A stretch of DNA of 32,314 nt from Mycoplasmatota bacterium. GTDB taxonomy: Bacteria > Bacillota_I > Bacilli_A > Izemoplasmatales > Izemoplasmataceae. The notes under the pieces were generated by a model. The model saw only the letters and a program-made list of their open reading frames with translations, was not told where the DNA came from and did no database searches. Made by a program: the position numbers and the translations under genes. Below are positions 22,852 to 31,306 of the stretch, piece by piece; position 1 is the stretch's first letter; each line of letters opens with the position of its first letter. The DNA lies in the NCBI GenBank assembly GCA_022712785.1, contig JAFLJX010000018.1, positions 1-32,314 of the forward strand, read 5' to 3'.

Positions 22852-23794
22852 AAAACTGAAATTGATGAAAAAATATCAGAATTTCTCTATTAAATTTCGC
22901 GATTCAAAAATTTCACAAATTATTAATCATCCATATTTATTCTTGTTACCTTATGTCTTTCTATTTTCTTTAATCATTTTATTACCAACATTTATCTCCG
23001 CAGTGTTATCAACAACGCACTTTAACACAGTACAGTTTCCTACTTTTGTAGGATTTAAAAATTTTATTGATATTTTTAGCATTGACAATATCTTTGTTCA
23101 GAATGCAATTCCAAATACATTCACATATGCTTTGATTGTTGGAACTTGTGGATACATTTTTTCTTTTTTTGTTGCTTGGCTTCTAGCACAAGTGACACCA
23201 AAAGTAAGAACTCTCTATACTTTATGTATTTATTCACCATCTATTACTGGGCCAGTAATGATGGTAGTTGTTTGGAAAGTTGTATTTAGTGGTGATCAAA
23301 GAGGATATTTAAATTATTTATTATTACAGATAGGGTTTATTAAAGAACCAATTCAGTTTTTACAGAATCCAGAAATACTATTTCCAATTGTAATTTTGAT
23401 AGGTCTTTGGAGTAGTGCTGGACTTGGATTTCTAGCGATGTTAGCTGGGATGTTAAATATTGATAAAACTCTTTACGAAGCAGGGGCTATTGATGGTATT
23501 AAAAATCGATGGCAAGAGATATTCTATATCACTATTCCATCAATGAAACCACAAATGTTGTTTGGAGCCGTAATGGCGATTGTAGGTGCATTTAATATTT
23601 CAGGAATCGCAGTTGCATTAAGTGGAGGGATAACTCCTCCACAATATGCAGGATGGATGATAATGGATCACGCTACCGATTTCGGATTTGTTAGATATGA
23701 AATGGGATATGCTGCTGCGATTACAATAGTACTCTTTGTTGGAGTATTTATTTTAAATAGAATTAGTTATAAGATGTTTGGTGACAATACCTAA
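22841..23794 (+). CDS. Sugar ABC transporter permease, pair 1 (MalF/UgpA type)
   Basis: 317 residues with six membrane helices after a basic start. The first helix begins HPYLFLLPYVFLFSLIILLP, followed by the extracellular FVGFKNFIDIF element typical of MalF/UgpA-type sugar permeases. The EAA loop is intact: LYEAGAIDGIKNRWQEIFYI, then TIPSMKP. It overlaps the preceding binding-protein gene by 11 nt and lies 17 nt before its partner at 23812. It forms a heterodimeric channel with the 23812 protein, and needs an ATPase, which is not encoded here (MsmX-like, elsewhere). Confidence 0.9.
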   Translation: MKIRKLKLMKKYQNFSIKFRDSKISQIINHPYLFLLPYVFLFSLIILLPTFISAVLSTTHFNTVQFPTFVGFKNFIDIFSIDNIFVQNAIPNTFTYALIVGTCGYIFSFFVAWLLAQVTPKVRTLYTLCIYSPSITGPVMMVVVWKVVFSGDQRGYLNYLLLQIGFIKEPIQFLQNPEILFPIVILIGLWSSAGLGFLAMLAGMLNIDKTLYEAGAIDGIKNRWQEIFYITIPSMKPQMLFGAVMAIVGAFNISGIAVALSGGITPPQYAGWMIMDHATDFGFVRYEMGYAAAITIVLFVGVFILNRISYKMFGDNT

Positions 23795-23811
23795 GAAATG
23801 AGGTGTAATTC

Positions 23812-24684
23812 ATGAGTGCAAAGAGTACAATGTTCAATCCAAAAAGATACCATAAAAGTCAAATAACGTTTCACTTTATTTTGCTTCCTTTATCGATATT
23901 TATGAGTTTACCCATTGTATATATCATAAATGATGCTTTTAAGCCTTTTACAGAATTGTTTGCATTTCCTCCTCGATTTTTGGTTAGGAAACCTACTTTC
24001 GAGAATTTTAGATTGCTTTTTAGTTTTTCTCAAGAATCTGGAATTCCAATTTCAAGATATGTCTTCAATAGTGTTATTACAACTGGTGTAGTTGTTATAT
24101 TAACTGTTTTTCTTTGTTCAATAACTGCTTTTGCTTTATCAAAAATGGAATTTTCAGGAAGAAAAACACTTTTTAAAATTAATACTTATGCATTAATGTT
24201 TGTTCCTATTGCTGTTGCAATCCCAAGATATTTAATTATTGTTGAGTTAGGAGTATATAACACATACCTCGCTCACATAATTCCTCTGCTTGCATTGCCT
24301 GTAGGCTTGTTTTTGGTTAAACAATTTACTGATCAAGTTCCAAATGAACTGATTGAAGCAGCAGTTGTAGATGGTGCAACTAATTGGGAGGTTTATTGGA
24401 AAATTATTCTTCCATTGACAAAGTCTGCACTTGTAACTGTAGCATTTTTATCTTTTCAGATAAGTTGGATGAGTATTGAATCCTCTAATATTTATGTAGA
24501 TCAAGAAGCCTTAAGGACATTACCATTTTATTTGCAAACATTATCTCAAACTAGTGGAAATATTGTAGCTTCAAGAGGTATAACTGCAGCAGGGTGGCTA
24601 ATTATGTTCTTGCCAAACTTAATAATATTCTTTGTTCTACAAAGTAAAGTTATGGAATCAATGGCTCAATCGGGAATAAAATAG
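23812..24684 (+). CDS. Sugar ABC transporter permease, pair 1 (MalG type)
   Basis: 290 residues, six helices, MalG-type sugar permease. Family markers are the N-terminal PIVYIINDAFKPFTELFAFP, RFLVRKPTFENFRLLF, FLCSITAFALSKMEFSGRK and the EAA loop LIEAAVVDGATNWEVYWKII, then LPLTK. The C-terminus ends MESMAQSGIK, a usual end for MalG-type proteins. It pairs with the 22841 product. Ribosome site GAGGTG; 8 nt before the next gene. Confidence 0.9.
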   Translation: MSAKSTMFNPKRYHKSQITFHFILLPLSIFMSLPIVYIINDAFKPFTELFAFPPRFLVRKPTFENFRLLFSFSQESGIPISRYVFNSVITTGVVVILTVFLCSITAFALSKMEFSGRKTLFKINTYALMFVPIAVAIPRYLIIVELGVYNTYLAHIIPLLALPVGLFLVKQFTDQVPNELIEAAVVDGATNWEVYWKIILPLTKSALVTVAFLSFQISWMSIESSNIYVDQEALRTLPFYLQTLSQTSGNIVASRGITAAGWLIMFLPNLIIFFVLQSKVMESMAQSGIK

Positions 24685-24692
24685 GTGTATAT

Positions 24693-26888
24693 ATGAAAAA
24701 AATAATTATAGTAGGAATATTATGCCTTGTTTGTTTAATATCTAGTATTACAGAATTTGCAACACACATTAATGCTACTAATGTAGAATCACCATACTAT
24801 ACATATACTGCGGATTCTTACGGGAATTTAATTAAGACTAGTGATGCATATTTACCTGGTGAACAGTTAAACCTAGTTAATGACGAAAAATTCGTATCTT
24901 TAGAACATATTTATATTGATGAGAATGATTACTTATATATTACAGATAGTAAGATTAAAACCTATGTTGAACAATATGATTCTCTTACTGGAGAAGTTAT
25001 TATTAACGAGCAAACTGGTAATCCGAAAACAAAAATATATACTGGTAAAATTATAGTTTTAGATGGCAATTTAAATTTAATTGGAGAAATATATGATGAA
25101 AACATTAATTTCCCAAAAAGTACATTTGTAACTGAAGATAAAATTTACATTGTCGATTTTACTTCTTCAAATATTTTGATTTATGATAAATTATCACTAC
25201 TTGAAGATCAAGAAATTGTTTTATTAAACACGATTGGTGTTCCAACTCATCCAATATTTCAAAATGTATACGATGATGATGGAGAAAAAATAAGTAGTGG
25301 TTACCAATACCATGTAGAAAACATTGCAGTTGATAAAAGAGGGAATATTTATGTTCAAGGAATAGGTTCAACTAATGGACTAATAATGCTTGATGAGACT
25401 GGAGATTTCATGACTTTCTTTGGTGGTAATCCATTAAGAGTTCCAATTATTGATAAGATAAAATCTGTCTTTTTGAATGAAGAACAGAAAGAAAAAATGC
25501 AAGATTTAAGAGAAGGTAAAATATATTATGATGTTCCATCAAATATTACAATTGATGATAAAGGATTTGTCTATACAGTAACATCATCAATTAAAACTAA
25601 TCCTATTAAAAAATTTAACGTGTCTGGTAGAAATTACTTTAATACTGATATGATAGGTACAACAGATATGAATAGTGTTTGGGTGGGTAATTACAATAAT
25701 GTATTTTCTGTTAATGAACAAGGAAATATATTTGAATATGATACGAGTGGGAATCTTTTGTTTCTCTTTGGAGGTAAGGATTATACAAGTAGACGTGTAG
25801 GTCTTTTAACTAGTCCCGTTAGTATTGCTGTGAATAGTAAGGATCAAATCTTAGTTGCTGACAAAGCCGGCAAATTTATTCAATTTTATACACCTACTAC
25901 ATTTACTAATTCAATTCATACTGCTTTTAAAGCTTATTACGATGAAGGTAATTATGAATTAAGTCAACAGAATTGGAAATATGTATTGGAATATAATTCT
26001 ATGTTTGATTATGCTCACATTGGACTAGGAGATTCTTACATGCGTGATAAAGAGTATTCTGATGCATTCAAAGAATTTTCTTACGCTAATGATTTTGATG
26101 GTATGAGTGATGCATTTTGGTCGATTAGACAAGAATGGATGCAAAATAATTTAAACATTATTTTTCTGCTAGTTGTTATATTAGTATTTTCTAGAGTTCT
26201 CTATATTCTTATTGGTAAATATTTTAATAATTATGAGAAAGAAAAAAAGTATATCTCACGTGTATTTTCTAAATTCAAACTCCTTGATGAAGTTGTTTAT
26301 CTATTTACATTTCTTAAACATCCATTCAACGGGTTTCATGAAATAAAAAGGGAAAAAAGGGTAAGTGTTTTATCATCAACAATCATCTATATATTTTTAG
26401 TAGCTGTTTTTGTCCTGCATTATTCATATACAGATATTATATTTCTTCAAAGAACAAATATTAATGTACTTTATGAGTTGCTATTGATGATTATTATCTT
26501 AGGACTATTTGTTATTTCAAACTATCTTGTATGTACAATCAATGATGGTGAGGGAACAATTAAAAATGTATATAATGCAACAGCATATAGTTTGTCACCA
26601 ATTTTAGTGATTTTACCAATCATAATCATACTAAGTAACTTTTTGACTATAAGAGAAATAGTTTTCTATAATTTTGGATTTTCATTAATAATTTTGTGGT
26701 GCTCTTTCTTGATGTTTTTTATGATAAAAGATATTCATAACTATTCAGTTACTGAAACATTCAAAATAATTTTAAAAAGTTTATTTGTTATGCTAATTAT
26801 AGGACTACTCCTGTATGTCATCAACGCGATGAGTAATCAAGTATTTACTTTTATAAGAGAAGTTGTAGAAGAGGTGGTTAACCGATGA
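24693..26888 (+). CDS. Propeller-TPR-Yip1 membrane protein
   Basis: 731 residues in an unusual architecture. A signal peptide or anchor (1-24) is followed by an extracellular part (about 30-400) with repeated NHL-like blades such as SLEHIYIDENDYLYITDSKI, NIAVDKRGNIYVQGI, NITIDDKGFVYTVTSS and SIAVNSKDQILVADKAGKFI. Then comes a TPR-like helical part (about 405-475: AFKAYYDEGNYELSQQNWK, AHIGLGDSYMRDKEYSDAFK). After a helix near 485-505, the last 200 residues (FTFLKHPFNGFHEIKREKR onward) form a Yip1-type domain with five helices. It lies between the two permease pairs: 8 nt after 23812, and overlapping the DUF5696 gene by 4 nt (ATGA). Such proteins recur in Firmicute polysaccharide loci as 'YIP1 family protein', without known function. 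It may be an assembly or channel-associated subunit of the transporter. Confidence 0.7.
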   Translation: MKKIIIVGILCLVCLISSITEFATHINATNVESPYYTYTADSYGNLIKTSDAYLPGEQLNLVNDEKFVSLEHIYIDENDYLYITDSKIKTYVEQYDSLTGEVIINEQTGNPKTKIYTGKIIVLDGNLNLIGEIYDENINFPKSTFVTEDKIYIVDFTSSNILIYDKLSLLEDQEIVLLNTIGVPTHPIFQNVYDDDGEKISSGYQYHVENIAVDKRGNIYVQGIGSTNGLIMLDETGDFMTFFGGNPLRVPIIDKIKSVFLNEEQKEKMQDLREGKIYYDVPSNITIDDKGFVYTVTSSIKTNPIKKFNVSGRNYFNTDMIGTTDMNSVWVGNYNNVFSVNEQGNIFEYDTSGNLLFLFGGKDYTSRRVGLLTSPVSIAVNSKDQILVADKAGKFIQFYTPTTFTNSIHTAFKAYYDEGNYELSQQNWKYVLEYNSMFDYAHIGLGDSYMRDKEYSDAFKEFSYANDFDGMSDAFWSIRQEWMQNNLNIIFLLVVILVFSRVLYILIGKYFNNYEKEKKYISRVFSKFKLLDEVVYLFTFLKHPFNGFHEIKREKRVSVLSSTIIYIFLVAVFVLHYSYTDIIFLQRTNINVLYELLLMIIILGLFVISNYLVCTINDGEGTIKNVYNATAYSLSPILVILPIIIILSNFLTIREIVFYNFGFSLIILWCSFLMFFMIKDIHNYSVTETFKIILKSLFVMLIIGLLLYVINAMSNQVFTFIREVVEEVVNR

Positions 26889-29179
26889 GAAAGATTATAT
26901 ATATCATTTTACTAGTATTAATAATGACTTTATTATATCTGCTAGTAACTAATGGGGATACTACAACTGATTATGATATTTTAGGAGACAGTACATTTTC
27001 AAATTTATCTTTTAACAATGGATATGTTTCATCTAATCCTGAAAGTCATGAGATATATGATATGGATATTCCTGATAGTTTTGAGCTAGTTAATAGTGAT
27101 TCGGCTATAGAGCTATATTTAGAAAGAGAAACAATGGCCATTGCAATCAAAAAAATGGACAATGGATATGTTTGGTATTCATATGATGTATCAAGAGATT
27201 ATAACCAAGAGATTTCTGATGGCATCATTTCTCAGGAAATCGCTAATCAAATCCGATCGGGTGTTAGTATGAGAACGTATAATGTATTTACTCCTGGACT
27301 AAGAACATTGCTTGATAAAAATTTGATTGGGAAAGATGAAGTTATGATTTCATATACTATTCTTCCAGAAGGATTCATAGCTCATATAGATTTTATTGAT
27401 ATTGATATTTTGTTTGATGTCAATGTGGTGATCGAAAATGAAGACTTAATTGTTTCGATTCCCTATGAATCAATCGATGAGTACAGTGAGGAATTATGGA
27501 TGCCTGGTAATAGTGATATTTCAATAAACGATATATTAATCTATCCATTTTTTGGTTCTACAAGTTCTCAGGAAGATGGATATATTGTCATCCCTGATGG
27601 AAGTGGTGCACTCATATCTTTGGTTGATGAACCAGAAAATCTTGCGAATTATAATGCATCAGTATATGGTAAGGATCTTGGATACACTGAAGTTCCAATT
27701 GTAAGTGAAACCAATGTAGAAACTATAAAGCCTTTGGCAAGAGTAACACTTCCAATATATGGAATTATTCATAATGTTAATAATTCAGGGGTGTTAGTTA
27801 TATCTGAAAATGGCGCGAATTACGCGACTTATAATTTTGTTTCTAAAAATTTAGTAACTGAATATTATCAATCATATTTTTACTACAATTATCGTACTTC
27901 ATACAAACAATTTCAAAGCCGTAGTGATGACCAACAATATATTTTAGGTTTCCAAAAATACCCCAATGAGTTTGAAATAAAACAACGATATGTATTTTTA
28001 ACTGAAAATGCGAATTATGTTGGAGTTGCAAAAGGGTATCGACAATTTTTAGAGGAAACTACGGATTTAAAAGATGAGAATCTATCTCCAACGATGAAAA
28101 CAAATCTAGATATTATAGGAAATGAGATTGAACAAGGAATATTCTTTAAGAAAAATGTCAACATGACATCTTATAGTGGATTGATAGATATCATTAATGA
28201 AATTCAAAAAGATAACATTTCAAATATTTCGATAACTTACAAAACTTTTGTATTATCAGATTCACAGTATCGATTTGATGTTTTAAGAAGTTTAGGTGGA
28301 AAGAACGATTTTTCTAAGTTGATGAACTTCCTTGAAGAAAATAATATTGAGTTTGAACCATATGTTGATTATATCAATAGCTATGAGGATTCAAAATATA
28401 TCGCTGCAAGGATGAATCGGAAAGAATTTTTAAAATTGAATTATTCCTATATGTATTTATATAAATATATTAATAATCCTTCTTACTTGTCATATTTTAT
28501 AGATGACGACCTAGATGTTTATGAAAAACATGGGGTATCTTCTATTGCACTAAACGGTATGAATGATACATTATTCACATCAATATTGAAAGATAGAACT
28601 GTCCAATATAGTACAGAAAACATGGAACTTGTCCATGATAGCTTGAAAAAACTACAATCAGAAAATGTTTTAACTAGTTTTTATAATCCTGATTCATATT
28701 TATATGAGTATGTAAACAATTATTATGATGCACCTTTATCATCCAGTGAGCTTATGTTTATTGATGCTACTATTCCTCTTGTTCAGCTAGTTGTAAGTGG
28801 ACATATGGATTTATATAGTCCTTCAATAAATTTCGTAGCAAGTGAAGATCTCGCCTTATTAAGAATGGTTGAATATGGATTGAATCCAACATATACTCTA
28901 TCAGAAGAAGAAAACTATTTATTAAAACATACTAATGCCAGTAATATATATATATCAAACTACTCGGTATTGAGATCAAGAATTCTTCTTCAAAATGACT
29001 TCTTATTTTCTGGATTATCTAAGACTAGTGGAATCGAGATGACAGATCATCAATTCCTTGATATTGGAGTATCCTTATCAACCTTTAGCAATGGAACACA
29101 AATAATTGTCAATTATAATGATTATTATTATAATTACAATAATCTGGTTATTGAAGCAAGGGGGTATGTTGTAAAATGA
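26885..29179 (+). CDS. DUF5696-family membrane-anchored protein
   Basis: 764 residues. One N-terminal membrane anchor (about 4-23) is followed by a large extracellular part. The first half (about 60-390) is beta-rich, with YIVIPDGSGALISL and YGKDLGYTE, recurring features of DUF5696 proteins. The second half (about 400-700) looks like a TIM barrel: NISITYKTFVLSDSQYRFDV, LRSLGGKNDFSKLMNFLEEN, NIEFEPYVDYINSY, then LMFIDATIPLVQLVVSGHMD, and SEDLALLRMVEYGLNPTYTL. The last two resemble the end of GH-H/GH101-like or GH36-like barrels, so a glycoside-hydrolase origin is possible; I see no certain catalytic pair. It sits between the Yip1 protein and permease pair 2, with 4-nt ATGA overlaps on both sides, which implies fixed stoichiometry. 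Probably a transporter-associated glycan-processing or binding subunit. Confidence 0.75.
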   Translation: MRKIIYIILLVLIMTLLYLLVTNGDTTTDYDILGDSTFSNLSFNNGYVSSNPESHEIYDMDIPDSFELVNSDSAIELYLERETMAIAIKKMDNGYVWYSYDVSRDYNQEISDGIISQEIANQIRSGVSMRTYNVFTPGLRTLLDKNLIGKDEVMISYTILPEGFIAHIDFIDIDILFDVNVVIENEDLIVSIPYESIDEYSEELWMPGNSDISINDILIYPFFGSTSSQEDGYIVIPDGSGALISLVDEPENLANYNASVYGKDLGYTEVPIVSETNVETIKPLARVTLPIYGIIHNVNNSGVLVISENGANYATYNFVSKNLVTEYYQSYFYYNYRTSYKQFQSRSDDQQYILGFQKYPNEFEIKQRYVFLTENANYVGVAKGYRQFLEETTDLKDENLSPTMKTNLDIIGNEIEQGIFFKKNVNMTSYSGLIDIINEIQKDNISNISITYKTFVLSDSQYRFDVLRSLGGKNDFSKLMNFLEENNIEFEPYVDYINSYEDSKYIAARMNRKEFLKLNYSYMYLYKYINNPSYLSYFIDDDLDVYEKHGVSSIALNGMNDTLFTSILKDRTVQYSTENMELVHDSLKKLQSENVLTSFYNPDSYLYEYVNNYYDAPLSSSELMFIDATIPLVQLVVSGHMDLYSPSINFVASEDLALLRMVEYGLNPTYTLSEEENYLLKHTNASNIYISNYSVLRSRILLQNDFLFSGLSKTSGIEMTDHQFLDIGVSLSTFSNGTQIIVNYNDYYYNYNNLVIEARGYVVK

Positions 29180-30057
29180 ATTCCCTAATTAAACAAAACA
29201 GAAGAATGACACACAAAAAACGTGAGATGTATTCAGGTCTTATATTTATCTTTCCCTGGATAATTGGTGTTCTAACATTCATAGCATATCCACTTTTTAG
29301 AACAATCTATTTTAGTTTTAACAATGTCCAATACAGTGGAGAGTTAGGATTCATTTATAATTGGGTTGGATTCGAAAACTACCACAGAATTCTTAGAATT
29401 GATGTAGATTTTATTCTTGAAATTCAAAACTTCATTATTAAGACAATAACATTTGTTCCAGTTGTTATTGCGATATCAATTATTATTGCAATGTTACTTA
29501 ATAGCAAGTTGAAAGGAACTAGTTTCTTTAGGCTAATATTCTTTCTTCCTATTATTATTCTTAATGGGCAATTGTTACAAAACATAAAAAATAATGGTGG
29601 TATGAGTATAAAAGTTGGGGGAATTGTATTTAATATTATTGAAAAGATTGTCCCATATTATATGACTGAGGCTATTTTATTATTATTTCAAATGGTTAGT
29701 GAGATTATGTGGTACAGTGGTGTACCAATCTTAATTTTTCTTGCCGCTCTTCAAAAAGTTGATAAAAGTATTTATGAGGCAGCACAGATTGATGGAGCAT
29801 CATCATGGAACATTTTTTGGAAAATTACACTTCCTGAAATTTATCCTTTAATTAGTGTTACTATTGTCTTTGTTATTGTATTCTTAGCAAATTTTGGTGA
29901 TAACTCAATTAATGAACTAATCATCTCTGCTCGTACGAATCCTTCTAGAAGAGAAGGCTATGCTTCAGCTTTAGCTATCCTTTATGCAATAATCCAAACT
30001 ATTTTGGTAATAACACTCTATTTCATTTTTAAAAAAAGAGAAAAGGGTGTGATGTAA
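29176..30057 (+). CDS. Sugar ABC transporter permease, pair 2 (MalF/UgpA type)
   Basis: 293 residues, six helices, with the standard start MYSGLIFIFPWIIGVLTFIA and the WVGFENYHRIL element. The EAA loop is IYEAAQIDGASSWNIFWKIT, then LPEIYP. An unusual segment, LNGQLLQNIKNNGGMSIKVG, replaces the short loop normally found between helices 3 and 4; it belongs to this cassette's permease type rather than to standard MalF. It starts by a 4-nt overlap with the DUF5696 gene and ends directly next to its partner (stop codon and ATG adjoin at 30057/30058). Confidence 0.88.
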   Translation: MNSLIKQNRRMTHKKREMYSGLIFIFPWIIGVLTFIAYPLFRTIYFSFNNVQYSGELGFIYNWVGFENYHRILRIDVDFILEIQNFIIKTITFVPVVIAISIIIAMLLNSKLKGTSFFRLIFFLPIIILNGQLLQNIKNNGGMSIKVGGIVFNIIEKIVPYYMTEAILLLFQMVSEIMWYSGVPILIFLAALQKVDKSIYEAAQIDGASSWNIFWKITLPEIYPLISVTIVFVIVFLANFGDNSINELIISARTNPSRREGYASALAILYAIIQTILVITLYFIFKKREKGVM

Positions 30058-31029
30058 ATGAAGAATATTATAGAAAAAGTTAATTCTTTTTATAATAAGA
30101 ATATTTTCAAAGTGAAAAGAAGATTGTTAGGGAAACACAGTTCAGACGGGCTAGTATATAAAGTTATCATGTATTTTTTATTAATAGTCTTAGGGTTTGT
30201 ATTTGTTTATCCCCTAATATACATGTTTTCGATTAGTTTAATGTCAAATATTGATTTAGTTGATAATACTATCAGATGGATACCTTCAAAGTTAGATTTT
30301 ATTAATTATCGATTAACGATGGTTGCTTTGGACATTCCCAAATCATATTTTGTATCAATATTCATTGCAGGAATATCAACATTATGTGTTATGTTTTCAT
30401 CTGCATTTATTGGCTATGGACTTGCAAGGCATAGAATTCCATTTAAGAAAACTATTTTTGCAATTATGATTTTCTCATTTATTATGCCTAAAACATTATT
30501 TTTTATTCCAACTTACCAAATTTTTACAATGTTAAGAATAAAAGGAACTCTTTCTGCAATACTCGTTCCTGCTTTAACAGGTCAGGGGTTAAATGGAGCA
30601 TTTTTCATTTTAATTTTCTTTCAATTTTTTAGAATGATTCCAAAACAGCTTGAGGAATCAGCTATAATTGATGGAGCAAATAAATTTCAGATTTTTTATA
30701 AAATTGCAGTTCCACTTGCAATACCTGCCTTCATAATTACTGGTGTTTATGGATTTTCTCTTTATTGGAGTGAAACATTTTTGTTGGGAATTTATTTAGA
30801 TGGGAATTACACAACAATTACAATGTTACTAAATAATCTACAAGATAACTATGGAACTATGATTTGGAGTAGTGGACTAGATTCAGCACGACAATCTAAT
30901 TTGAGTTTTACAGAATCAAAGTTATTCGCAGGTACCTTACTGTCAATTATTCCTCTTATGATAATGTATATTTTCGTACAAAAATGGTTTGTGGAAAGCA
31001 TTGATAAATCTGGAATTACAGGTGAATAG
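30058..31029 (+). CDS. Sugar ABC transporter permease, pair 2 (MalG type)
   Basis: 323 residues with a longer basic N-terminus (about 40 residues: KNIIEKVNSFYNKNIFKVKR) before the first helix, and six helices. The MalG-type markers are FVYPLIYMFSISLM, FIGYGLARHRIPFKKTIFAI and GQGLNGAFFILIFFQFFRMI. The EAA loop is LEESAIIDGANKFQIFYKIA, then VPLAIP, with Ser in place of the second Ala. It ends WFVESIDKSGITGE. It forms a heterodimer with the 29176 product. Last gene of the transporter series; a 277-bp gap without a clear terminator follows. Confidence 0.88.
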   Translation: MKNIIEKVNSFYNKNIFKVKRRLLGKHSSDGLVYKVIMYFLLIVLGFVFVYPLIYMFSISLMSNIDLVDNTIRWIPSKLDFINYRLTMVALDIPKSYFVSIFIAGISTLCVMFSSAFIGYGLARHRIPFKKTIFAIMIFSFIMPKTLFFIPTYQIFTMLRIKGTLSAILVPALTGQGLNGAFFILIFFQFFRMIPKQLEESAIIDGANKFQIFYKIAVPLAIPAFIITGVYGFSLYWSETFLLGIYLDGNYTTITMLLNNLQDNYGTMIWSSGLDSARQSNLSFTESKLFAGTLLSIIPLMIMYIFVQKWFVESIDKSGITGE

Positions 31030-31306
31030 AGACTAATATATTGTGTGAGTTTAGTACGGAGAGTATATTGTACAAAGCATCAAACAGAATAGCTCTAGCT
31101 ACTAAAACTTTCAAACATATGGTAATTATGAGAAATCATAAGTGATTTGATTAAAATATAGAATATATAATAACAAAAATGAAATTTCCAAGCTGACAAC
31201 CGAAATAAATATTTTGAGATTAAATCCTGATTGTAATTAAAAAAGCATTTAAGAGGCGAATACTTGGGGTTGACGCTGATAATACAATTGAATAGGAGTA
31301 GACATT

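Noticed and set aside
31067-31082. Third copy of the activator motif before the GH13 gene
   Set aside because: TTGTACAAAGCATCA is only partly similar and no -35/-10 pair follows at the right spacing.
31270-31289. Promoter from TTGACG and TACAAT before the GH13 gene
   Set aside because: The spacer is only 8 nt; no acceptable -10 box lies 16-18 nt downstream.
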